A program made the position numbers and the translations under genes. 6,908 nucleotides of DNA. Source: SIG603 sp964369415. Its GTDB lineage: Bacteria > Bacillota > Clostridia > Oscillospirales > Acutalibacteraceae. The DNA lies in the NCBI GenBank assembly GCA_964369415.1, contig CAYJFP010000046.1, positions 1 to 6,908 on the forward strand, written 5' to 3'. Below, piece after piece: positions 1-6,277 of the stretch; position 1 is the stretch's first letter; the number at the start of each line of letters is the position of its first letter. The notes beneath the pieces were generated by a model, which saw only the letters and a program-made list of their open reading frames with translations, was not told the DNA's origin and made no database searches.

Positions 1-65
1 CCACAAACCCACTCGATTTTATCTACTCATTCTTTATTCAGTTTTTAGGGTATTCCTAATTACTC

Positions 66-141
66 GCACCATTAGCTCAGTTGGTAGAGCACCTGACTCT
101 TAATCAGGGTGTCCCGGGTTCGAGTCCCTGATGGTGCACCA
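66..141 (+). tRNA. tRNA-Lys (anticodon CTT)
   Basis: The sequence folds as a complete cloverleaf. The 7-bp acceptor stem is GCACCAT (66-72) with ATGGTGC (131-137), followed by discriminator A and an encoded CCA (139-141). The D-arm carries TAGCTCAGTTGGTAGAGC. The anticodon stem is CCTGA/TCAGG around loop CTCTTAA, which puts anticodon CTT at 99-101 and reads lysine AAG codons. The T-arm has the canonical GGTTCGAGTCC. It is the first complete gene of a three-tRNA cluster. No clear promoter is visible in the 65 bp before it, so it is probably transcribed from further upstream. Confidence 0.97.
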
Positions 142-142
142 C

Positions 143-158
143 ACCTTTCAGGTTTTTT
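143..158 (+). terminator. weak terminator-like hairpin between tRNA-Lys and tRNA-Glu
   Basis: A very short stem, ACCT (143-146) with AGGT (150-153), is followed by a run of six T from 153. With only 4 bp it is more likely a partial attenuator or RNA-processing element than a full terminator, because two more tRNAs follow at short spacing in the same direction. It may be chance. Confidence 0.25.
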
Positions 159-177
159 CTATTTGCCCCGTTTATAC

Positions 178-252
178 GGCTCGTTGGTCAAGCGGTTAAG
201 ACTTCGGCCTCTCACGCCGACAACAGGGGTTCGATTCCCCTACGAGTCACCA
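178..252 (+). tRNA. tRNA-Glu (anticodon CTC)
   Basis: The acceptor stem is GGCTCGT (178-184) with ACGAGTC (242-248), including one G-T wobble, followed by A249 and an encoded CCA (250-252). The anticodon stem is TCGGC/GCCGA with loop CTCTCAC, giving anticodon CTC at 211-213 for glutamate GAG codons. The T-arm is GGGGTTCGATTCCCC. It lies 36 bp after tRNA-Lys on the same strand. The C34 anticodon is the less common Glu isoacceptor in AT-rich genomes, so a tRNA-Glu(TTC) is expected elsewhere. Confidence 0.96.
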
Positions 253-281
253 TTTACCCTATAAATTACATTTTAATATAA

Positions 282-357
282 TCCTCCTTAGCTCAGTCGG
301 TAGAGCATGCGGCTGTTAACCGCAGGGTCGTTGGTTCAAGTCCAACAGGGGGAGCCA
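282..357 (+). tRNA. tRNA-Asn (anticodon GTT)
   Basis: The acceptor stem is TCCTCCT (282-288) with AGGGGGA (347-353), followed by discriminator G354 and an encoded CCA (355-357). The D-arm is TAGCTCAGTCGGTAGAGC. The anticodon stem is TGCGG/CCGCA with loop CTGTTAA, giving anticodon GTT at 315-317. The T-arm is GTTGG-TTCAAGT-CCAAC. It is the last tRNA of the cluster and is directly followed by a strong terminator. Confidence 0.97.
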
Positions 358-358
358 C

Positions 359-385
359 AAACCACTTCTTATGAAGTGGTTTTTT
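359..385 (+). terminator. Rho-independent terminator of the tRNA cluster
   Basis: The stem AAACCACTTC (359-368) pairs perfectly with GAAGTGGTTT (373-382) around a TTAT loop and ends in a T run to 385. It begins two bases after the CCA of tRNA-Asn, so it closes the tRNA transcription unit. Confidence 0.9.
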
Positions 386-386
386 G

Positions 387-1131
387 TTATGTAAAGAATA
401 TTTATATTAGTATACTTCAAAATATCTCATAGAAGGCTGAAATTATCATTAGAATGCACACTAACAGAAGTTGAATCGTTTTAATACAGTTGTATTTTTT
501 CTAAAAATTATATTAATACTTTCTTAATAATTTTGAAATAATAATATTACATAAAATTCGGAAATTTTTATGTTATTTGTATTTTGGAGAGAGCATACTG
601 TTTTAAGTGCAAGGAAAATAAGATAAAAAATTTGAGACGATAATTTTTTGAGACGATAATTCTAGGATTAACTCTTAACGTTATGGCCTTTTAGCTTTTC
701 ACTAAAAATTAAAGAAGGTTTACACCTTAAAATAAATGTAAAACAAACTCTGAGGAGCAATAAATTTTGAAAAGAAAAAGCTAAACCCGTTAAATAGTAC
801 AGCCGTGAGCACATATATATTCGTCTAGCCAGTCGTCTATGACCACTGAGAAAAGGAATCTTTTAAACAGGTCGAGTAGATTAAGATAGGAAAATCAACG
901 TGATAGTTTCTTACAAAGACAGATTATATACTATAGATAATGTTTGGGGTAAAAGGCAAATACAAATAATTTATCACAATAAGAGAAAAGGCATCTGGAT
1001 TTTAATTATGATATTTTCGGTTTGTTTTTAAAGAGCATATTTCTCCAGGGGAATTTAAGTAGGAAATAGAGTCTAAAATAAAACGCTGCAAGTTCTTATT
1101 TTCTTTATAGTTATTTATATCCTAATAAGAA
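387..1131. other. 745-bp intergenic region with no convincing gene
   Basis: I read both strands and found no open frame with a start, a ribosome binding site and plausible length. Stops are frequent in all frames and the sequence is very AT-rich. Visible structure is limited to a 16-bp tandem duplication at 631-662, an AT-rich bulged hairpin around CATAAAATT-CGG-AATTTTTATG near 553-573, and a short hairpin AAGGT-TTAC-ACCTT near 715-729. There is also a Shine-Dalgarno-like GAGGAG at 752-757 followed by a five-codon frame. This could be a decayed gene area between two convergent transcription units. Confidence 0.6.
631..662. repeat. tandem direct repeat, 16-bp unit, two copies
   Basis: The unit TTTGAGACGATAATTT (631-646) is followed immediately by TTTGAGACGATAATTC (647-662), a 15 of 16 match. 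No gene covers it. It looks like a recent local duplication by slippage. A pair of protein-binding half sites is possible but unsupported. Confidence 0.85.
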
Positions 1132-1171
1132 AAAGCGAAGCTAGCCTAAAAAATTAAGATAGCTTCGCTTT
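1122..1171 (-). terminator. Rho-independent terminator, likely the end of the hydrogenase operon
   Basis: A perfect 12-bp stem, AAAGCGAAGCTA (1132-1143) with TAGCTTCGCTTT (1160-1171), encloses a 16-nt AT-rich loop. Read on the minus strand, the stem runs into TTTTTCTTATT, a good U-tract. It lies about 145 bp past the stop of the last operon gene. The plus strand also has a T6 run at 1177-1182, six bases past the stem, so the element could act in both directions. Confidence 0.8.
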
Positions 1172-1314
1172 ATGTATTTTTTAATGTTTGAAGATATTGA
1201 GCAAGGCTTAAACACACCTAAGACATTGTAATTGTGCTTTCTAGTTCTCTTAAAGCGTAATAGGGTTTCATTTAATAGATAACTATCATTAGCACTTTTA
1301 AGATAATTTATTAA

Positions 1315-2739
1315 TCATATATTAATCAGTTGAACTGCATCTAAAATACTTTTTTCGAGCGCTAGTTTACCGTATTTATCCACTTCTGCCTTGTCTTTAG
1401 GACCATGGGTCAAGCAACCGGCACCTCCTATGCAACCACCTATACATGCCATGCCTTCAATGAAGTTAGCATCACTTATTTTCTTATTTGATTTAAGTAT
1501 TGCAAGTTTGCATGCTTCTATTCCGTCACATTTTTCAGCTTTTAGGTCAAACTCGATTTTCTGCTCTTTAATTGCCTGAGCAACCGCATCTGAAAGGCCA
1601 CCACTTCGTGCAAAAATTCGCCCAAAATATGAAGCGTTGTCAAGAACATCAATAGGCAAATCTTCTAAGCTTAGTTCACGGCTATCAAAAAGTGCTTGTA
1701 ATTCCTCAAAAGTTAGTACACTATCTATGTATGGACTTACGCTATCGAGCTGAAATTCCATTTTTTTGGCAGTACATGGACCTATAAATACAATCTTTGA
1801 TGTTGGGTCTGTTTCCTTAATATATTTTGCTATTCTTGCCATTGGCGATAGATTATGCGAAATGTGCTGTACAAAGGTGGGGAAATGCTGTTTAATATAC
1901 ATTACAAAAGCTGGACAGCAAGAACTTGTTAAAAATTCCTTTTCCGCAAGTTCTCTTGATTCTTCTAAAGCCACAGCATCGGCACCTAAAGCCGCTTCTA
2001 CGATAGTATGAAAGCCAAGTTCTTTAATTCCGCTTACTACTTGCCCTAAATTAGCGTGTTGAAATTGACTTGAAATTGAAGGTGCAACAACTGCATATAC
2101 TTTATAATTTTGATTTTTTTTGCTTTTTTTTATTATATCAATAGTATCCAAAATGAAAGATTTATCTGAAATCGAACCAAATGGGCATTGATATACACAA
2201 GCTCCACAGGCAATACACTTTTCATTTATGATTTCGGCACTGTTATCATCAGCTTTTTGTATTGCTTTTACTTTACAGGCGCTTTCACATGGTCTTTTTC
2301 TGCTAATTATTGCATGGTAAGGACATACCTTTGCACAGGCTCCACAATCTACACATTTTTCTTCATCTATATGTGCAACATGATTGTCGTTAAATGAAAT
2401 AGCGCCAAATCTACATGCATCATAACAGCGATGAGAAAGACAACCTCTACACGATGATGTTACAGTATAGCCGGAGACAGGACATTCATCGCAGGCTATA
2501 TCAATTACCTCAATAACGTTGGGGTTAGATTTATTACCGCCCATGGCTATTTTTACTCGTTCTGCTAGAATTGCTCGTTCTTTGTATACACAGCATCTCA
2601 TTGTAGATTCTTTACCTGTTATTATTTGTTTAGGTATATCTGTGATGTTTTCAAGTAAAGTGTCATTCCAAGCGTGTTTTGCCACTTCTCTTAAAACCTT
2701 ATATTTTATATACTGAACTTTAGTGTCAAATTTCTTCAT
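1315..2739 (-). CDS. hydA2: [FeFe]-hydrogenase, group B (ferredoxin-type catalytic subunit)
   Basis: This 474-residue soluble protein is predicted to catalyse H2 formation or uptake with ferredoxin. The N-terminal half is a cysteine-rich ferredoxin region: RCCVYKERA (C49, C50), C83/C86, C97/C100/C105/C109, CxxCxxCxxxCP at 129-140, C151/C155, and CxxCxxCxxxCP at 175-186. The C-terminal half carries all three H-cluster motifs. L1 is TSSCCPAF (271-278; C274 as the proton-relay position, C275 as ligand). L2 is GPCTAKKME (320-328; C322, K325, E328). L3 is GMACIGGCIGGAGC (429-442; C432 and C436). The L1 and L2 forms and the trailing C442 fit group B rather than group A enzymes. The set of catalytic residues is complete. 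The start is supported by AAAGGA at 2753-2758, and the gene lies 19 bp after the phosphatase stop. It ends the operon. HydA2 is named by analogy with the hydA2-hydS unit of Ruminococcus albus. Physiological direction cannot be read from sequence. Confidence 0.93.
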   Translation of the reverse strand: MKKFDTKVQYIKYKVLREVAKHAWNDTLLENITDIPKQIITGKESTMRCCVYKERAILAERVKIAMGGNKSNPNVIEVIDIACDECPVSGYTVTSSCRGCLSHRCYDACRFGAISFNDNHVAHIDEEKCVDCGACAKVCPYHAIISRKRPCESACKVKAIQKADDNSAEIINEKCIACGACVYQCPFGSISDKSFILDTIDIIKKSKKNQNYKVYAVVAPSISSQFQHANLGQVVSGIKELGFHTIVEAALGADAVALEESRELAEKEFLTSSCCPAFVMYIKQHFPTFVQHISHNLSPMARIAKYIKETDPTSKIVFIGPCTAKKMEFQLDSVSPYIDSVLTFEELQALFDSRELSLEDLPIDVLDNASYFGRIFARSGGLSDAVAQAIKEQKIEFDLKAEKCDGIEACKLAILKSNKKISDANFIEGMACIGGCIGGAGCLTHGPKDKAEVDKYGKLALEKSILDAVQLINI

Positions 2740-2758
2740 TTACTATATGCATTCCTTT

Positions 2759-3934
2759 CTAAAAATAGCTTACTTTTATACTTTTTCCAATTTTCTTAAG
2801 GCAACTAGCAAGCTCGTCTATAAGTTGCATTTTAATATTAAAATTAATTGGTAAATCTGGGTTTTGATGTGCAGGGTTAATAGCTCTTCCAACATAAAAA
2901 TTAATATCGGTAGCTTCTTCAAACAATAGACTTGCAATAGATGAAGCGCCATCTTTGTTACTGCTCCACTGAGAGTAAAGCCTGTTTTCGTCAAGATAAT
3001 CCTTAGCATATGTAAGAACTTTATTTATAGTTATAATTCCCTCGGTTACAAGTTCGACACCTTCAATTTTTGCAGTGGGCGGTACATCTGAACTGATAAA
3101 ATCAAGCGATGGTATTAGCTCCTTACCTAAAAATTTTGCTGCAATACTCGAAGTAGTACCACCACAAACTATATGTTTACCCTCTTTAGCAAAAAATAGA
3201 GACATCATTCTATCTGCATCGTTTCTATTAGAAGGAGGACCTACTATTAAGTTCATAGGCACCCTTTTTTTCATTTTTATAGTACAGGCAGTAGTGTCAT
3301 CTCCAGGTTGACCTCCATAAAGAGAGTAGCACTCGTTCAAAAGTATAGTATTAAGCGTTTTTGCTGTAAATCCTACATGACAAAGCGGCTCCATGTATTT
3401 AATAATATCAGCCCTGTCCCAACCGAAGTTTAAGGCGCTGCCAACACCAGCGTGAATGCAGCCGTCACTCATCAGGAAAAATGTATCATTCTCATAAAGG
3501 TTTATTTTAGACATCAAAATCTTTTTACCACTAATTATTGTCTCGCTATAAGCAAATTCGTAGTTTTTTGAATCTCTAAATAAAATCACTCTTGGATTAT
3601 CGTATTGTATAATTTCTGCTTCTTTATTTCCGTTAAGTATTCTCAAAATTGTGAAGGTAGAGTACGCCACACCTCTTAATGCGCAAACAGGAAGGGTTTC
3701 AGCGATTGTCTCAATGCAGTCGGTAATACTTAGGCCTTCTGACATCATGGTAGATATAATTTTTGCAGTTAAGGTTGAAAGTATATTTGCTTTTACACCA
3801 CTTCCAAGTCCATCTGCCAAAACTATAGTAGTAGAGTTGTCTACACCCTCAATTACACAAACTTGGTCACCGCACAATTCTTCAGTATATTTGTTCAAAC
3901 TATTAAAACCAATGTCAGGGCATAAATTAGTCAT
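2759..3934 (-). CDS. SpoIIE/PP2C-type serine/threonine phosphatase of a hydrogen-sensing operon
   Basis: This 391-residue protein has no signal peptide or membrane segment. Residues about 20-222 form a SpoIIE-like PPM phosphatase domain. The metal-binding motifs are intact: CGDQ near 21-24, LADGLGSGVKA with D41 and G42, MSDG with D157 and G158, and GDDTT with D212 and D213. Residues about 225-391 form a second domain that I recognise only as conserved in hydrogenase-linked phosphatases. It has VGPPSNRNDADRMM at 231-244, IVCGGTTSS at 255-263, and a late D/E-rich helix region. Its function is unknown. The start overlaps the end of hydS by 8 bp (ATGACTAA) and is preceded by AAGGAG at 3945-3950, ten bases upstream, so translation is probably coupled. 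Group C sensory hydrogenases are often paired with such phosphatases, so it most likely transmits the HydS signal by dephosphorylating a target protein. No cognate kinase is in the window. Confidence 0.88.
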   Translation of the reverse strand: MTNLCPDIGFNSLNKYTEELCGDQVCVIEGVDNSTTIVLADGLGSGVKANILSTLTAKIISTMMSEGLSITDCIETIAETLPVCALRGVAYSTFTILRILNGNKEAEIIQYDNPRVILFRDSKNYEFAYSETIISGKKILMSKINLYENDTFFLMSDGCIHAGVGSALNFGWDRADIIKYMEPLCHVGFTAKTLNTILLNECYSLYGGQPGDDTTACTIKMKKRVPMNLIVGPPSNRNDADRMMSLFFAKEGKHIVCGGTTSSIAAKFLGKELIPSLDFISSDVPPTAKIEGVELVTEGIITINKVLTYAKDYLDENRLYSQWSSNKDGASSIASLLFEEATDINFYVGRAINPAHQNPDLPINFNIKMQLIDELASCLKKIGKSIKVSYF

Positions 3935-5609
3935 CTTGAATCGACTCCTTTAGCTTGGTTAGTGCAATTTTTGTCTCAGCCGCTGTCTCTCCTAGCAATG
4001 AGGCGATTTCGTGGACAACTCTCATCTGTTTTTCGATAACTTTGTCTGTAGTGTCAACGGTTTTGCGGCTTATTGCTTCTTTTTTAGCTCGTTCTTCCTC
4101 TTCTTCCGTCACATCTCTCATAATGCACACAAGCATTTTATATTGCTTATCAAACATAATTGTCTGATGTATATGCTTGTTATATTCTGCTAAATATACT
4201 TTTTTGTCTCTTATAGAGACACCTGTATTTCTGACTGTAATAAAGTCACTCGGGTCTAAAACTTTAATAATTTGTTCGCCTAAAATATCTGATTGAAACC
4301 TTAAATTTAACAGTTTAACAGCAGATTGATTAGCTTTTTGTACTTCTAAATTGTCATTTAAAACAATAATTGCATTTGGTGTGTTATTTACAATTAAATC
4401 AGAAAAAGTTTCAGCTTTTTCATTTAAAAATGGTAAACACATCGTAAGGTCAGCCTTGCCGTAGTATACAGCTTTCGCTTTTTCTCTGCAAGAGTTGTAA
4501 CCGCATGAGCCACAGTTAAGCTCATCCAACTCAGTTTCCTTTCCAATTTGCCGAAGTATGTTTGCTATATCACTTTTTGATGGTGGAAAGGCAGATTGCT
4601 TTATTGGAGTGAAATTTTTACGCATGTTTTCGAGAGGTAAGGCTGATACTACAAAATCTTTTTCACCTGCATAGTTACTAATAAATATATTATCAGTAAT
4701 AGAATTTTTCCTGCTTTTTTCCATAGCGGGACCACCTATGCAACTTCCAATACATGCAGACATTTCGATAAAACATTTATCAACTTTTCCCTCGAGAATT
4801 TCATCTAAGACCTTCATGCAATTTTCAGTACCGTCAACTGCAAAATATGAATAGTCGGGGGATTTGTTTGTTATAGTTTTAAGTATGCCACCAGTTGTGG
4901 GAAAAAACCTTGCTAAGCTCTCATTGGTGTCATCCTTTGCCTCGTTCGGATCTATTTCGATATTTTCTTCTTTAAGCCACTGGCTAACCTCTTCAAATGT
5001 CAGAGCTTCATCTACTATTTCACTGTAATATCCCGCTTCATCTTTTTTTGCTACACATGGTCCTATGAATACCACTTTTGCATCGGGATATCTCTTCTTA
5101 ATGTCAAGTGCGTGTGCCTGCATAGGGGACACCACATCTGCAAGATAAGGCAATAAATTGGGGTAATATTTCTGAATAAGTAAATTTACCGAGTGGCAAG
5201 AAGATGTGATGAGTATATTTTGTTTATCTTCAATAATTTTTTTCTCATATGCATTTTTTACAATGGTGGCGCCTATAGCTGTTTCTTCTACATGATGAAA
5301 ACCAAGCTTTTTCAAAGCTTTTTCTATCGTTTTTATTCCAGCGCCATTATAATTTGCTATAAAAGCAGGAGCAATAGAAGCAACAACTGGTACACCGGAA
5401 TAAATGTGAACTTTAGTGGCTTCTACACTGCTCTCAATCTCTTTTGCGTTTTGAGGACAATTTACAAAACATTGTCCGCACAAAATGCACTCTTGACTGA
5501 CAATATTTGCTTGACCGCCGGAAAAGCGTATTGATTTTACAGGGCAGCAGCGTATACATTTATAACAATTCTTACAGTTAGATTTTTTTAATTTTAAATA
5601 TTGAGCCAT
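3927..5609 (-). CDS. hydS: sensory [FeFe]-hydrogenase, group C, with PAS domain
   Basis: This 560-residue cytoplasmic protein is a putative H2 or redox sensor. Domains in order are as follows. Residues 1-60 form a 2[4Fe-4S] ferredoxin domain (C12/C15/C18/C22 and C41/C44/C47/C51). Residues about 70-330 form an H-cluster domain with L1 TSSCHSVN (135-142), L2 GPCVAKKDE (183-191; C185, K188, E191) and L3 SACIGSCIGG (284-293; C286, C290). A further [4Fe-4S] domain has C366, C369, C374 and C391 in CGSCGYNSC...MC. A PAS domain covers about 400-500, followed by a charged helical tail 501-560. The H-cluster ligands are present, but L1 has Ser137 where catalytic enzymes have the proton-relay Cys. That agrees with slow sensory hydrogenases. 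No kinase ATPase domain follows the PAS, so output is probably by protein contact, most simply with the downstream phosphatase. AGGAAGAAG at 5617-5625 precedes the ATG. The gene starts 22 bp after the ferredoxin stop. Ruminococcus albus hydS has the same PAS architecture. Confidence 0.93.
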   Translation of the reverse strand: MAQYLKLKKSNCKNCYKCIRCCPVKSIRFSGGQANIVSQECILCGQCFVNCPQNAKEIESSVEATKVHIYSGVPVVASIAPAFIANYNGAGIKTIEKALKKLGFHHVEETAIGATIVKNAYEKKIIEDKQNILITSSCHSVNLLIQKYYPNLLPYLADVVSPMQAHALDIKKRYPDAKVVFIGPCVAKKDEAGYYSEIVDEALTFEEVSQWLKEENIEIDPNEAKDDTNESLARFFPTTGGILKTITNKSPDYSYFAVDGTENCMKVLDEILEGKVDKCFIEMSACIGSCIGGPAMEKSRKNSITDNIFISNYAGEKDFVVSALPLENMRKNFTPIKQSAFPPSKSDIANILRQIGKETELDELNCGSCGYNSCREKAKAVYYGKADLTMCLPFLNEKAETFSDLIVNNTPNAIIVLNDNLEVQKANQSAVKLLNLRFQSDILGEQIIKVLDPSDFITVRNTGVSIRDKKVYLAEYNKHIHQTIMFDKQYKMLVCIMRDVTEEEEERAKKEAISRKTVDTTDKVIEKQMRVVHEIASLLGETAAETKIALTKLKESIQDD

Positions 5610-5631
5610 ATTTATTCTTCTTCCTAATATG

Positions 5632-5871
5632 TTATAATTTTTGCATTATTTCTTGTTTGAAAAATATCTCTGCAGTTTCTGGTTTAACCGAGTGAATATT
5701 GCCGTCTAATGATACGCAAACACCCTCCTGACATTTCGACATGCAAAATGCACCAGAGAAGTCAATTTTATCCTCTACATTATTGGACTTAATTAAGCTT
5801 TGGATTTTTTCAACTACAATTTTTGAACCTTTTAAATGACATGAACTGCCTATGCATACTTTAATTTTCAT
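5632..5871 (-). CDS. thioredoxin-like [2Fe-2S] ferredoxin (NuoE-like)
   Basis: This 79-residue protein has the signature of thioredoxin-fold [2Fe-2S] ferredoxins: KVCIGSSCHLKG with C6 and C11 (CxxxxC) near the N-terminus and FCMSKCQEGVCV with C43 and C47 (CxxxC). C52 is additional. The fold is expected to be N-terminal beta strand, helix, then strands around the second cysteine pair, with length typical of stand-alone members. It is the first gene of the operon. GAGGTGA at 5878-5884 lies six bases before the ATG, and the promoter with its Rex box lies just above. In bifurcating hydrogenases this fold is part of HydC/NuoE subunits. Here there is no flavin or NADH-binding partner, so it probably carries electrons to or from HydS or HydA2, which is inference. 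Expression and cofactor content cannot be judged from sequence. Confidence 0.88.
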   Translation of the reverse strand: MKIKVCIGSSCHLKGSKIVVEKIQSLIKSNNVEDKIDFSGAFCMSKCQEGVCVSLDGNIHSVKPETAEIFFKQEIMQKL

Positions 5872-5894
5872 ACTATTTCACCTCACTTTCAACT

Positions 5895-5912
5895 TTGTTA
5901 ATATTTTAACAT
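5895..5912. promoter_or_regulatory. Rex operator overlapping the operon promoter
   Basis: TGTTAA (5896-5901), TATT (5902-5905) and TTAACA (5906-5911) form a perfect inverted repeat with 4-bp spacing. Extended to 18 bp it reads TTGTTAATATTTTAACAT, differing from the known Rex consensus TTGTTAAnnnnTTAACAA only at the last base. It covers the -10 box and predicted start of transcription, the classic position for repression. Rex is released by NADH, so the operon should be induced when NADH/NAD+ is high. No rex gene is in the window. Confidence 0.88.
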
Positions 5913-5931
5913 ACTTTTATTTTATTGTAAA
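5903..5931 (-). promoter_or_regulatory. sigma-A-type promoter of the hydrogenase operon
   Basis: On the minus strand the -35 box is TTTACA (5931-5926), the spacer is 17 bp, and the -10 box is TAAAAT (5908-5903), preceded by TGT that provides an extended -10. Transcription would start near 5896, leaving a leader of about 25 nt that contains the GAGGTGA ribosome binding site of the first gene. The spacing and the fully overlapping Rex box make this a strong prediction. Confidence 0.82.
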
Positions 5932-5939
5932 GACATAAG

Positions 5940-5962
5940 AGTTTGGTTAAAGCTTCCAAACT
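5940..5962. repeat. 7-bp inverted repeat just upstream of the -35 box
   Basis: AGTTTGG (5940-5946) and CCAAACT (5956-5962) are perfect inverted copies separated by 9 bp that contain an AAGCTT palindrome. The element ends 9 bp upstream of the -35 box, where an activator or second repressor would bind. It could instead be a weak plus-strand hairpin, but no plus-strand gene leads into it and the following T run is short. Confidence 0.5.
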
Positions 5963-6277
5963 AAATTTTATGAATATTTGACGTAAATATGGCATGGAAA
6001 TAATTAATATATTTAAAATATCAACAAAATCTAGGATATGCTGTCACCAAATATGGAGAGTTATGTTATTATTGAATAACTTTAATTATCAACATATATT
6101 AAAGACTTTGCTAAAATATAGTTCAAAAGCTAATATATGTAGACTTTCTTATTGTGTTTCTGTATTACTCGTGGTTATTACTAGTCGTAAAACTCTCTAG
6201 TATTCTACTTTTGATTATGTTCAAAATCAGATTTGCCCAATAAAGCGATTTGTAATATAGGATCTACTTCGATACGG
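5963..6277. other. intergenic region with no convincing gene
   Basis: A 68-codon plus-strand frame at 5994-6200 has no ribosome binding site and a low-complexity, isoleucine- and leucine-rich composition, so I do not call it. On the minus strand, about 23 codons ending near 6217 read in a protein-like way (RIEVDPILQIALLGK and onward) but have a stop just upstream and no start. The area may hold a remnant of a lost gene. Confidence 0.5.

Noticed and set aside
1..3. CCA at the very start, possibly the 3' end of an upstream tRNA
   Set aside because: The context CCACAAACC resembles the sequence after tRNA-Asn (CCACAAACCACT), but with only three bases of the putative tRNA visible it cannot be called as a feature.
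910..937. Promoter-like CTTACA and TATAGA at 16-bp spacing on the plus strand
   Set aside because: The boxes are weak and no gene or structured RNA follows, so in AT-rich DNA this is expected by chance.
387..1131. CRISPR array or riboswitch in the large intergenic region
   Set aside because: There are only two adjacent repeat copies with no spacers, and no recognisable conserved riboswitch core was seen on either strand.
1172..1314. Short minus-strand frame of 17 codons (starting MKPYYALRELEST) between hydA2 and the terminator, with 16 more codons after an in-frame stop
   Set aside because: It is too short, is interrupted by a stop and has no convincing ribosome binding site; it is more likely a 3' untranslated trailer.
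5994..6200. 68-codon plus-strand frame
   Set aside because: It has no ribosome binding site before its ATG, low-complexity composition and no recognisable motif, and it sits in decayed-looking intergenic DNA.
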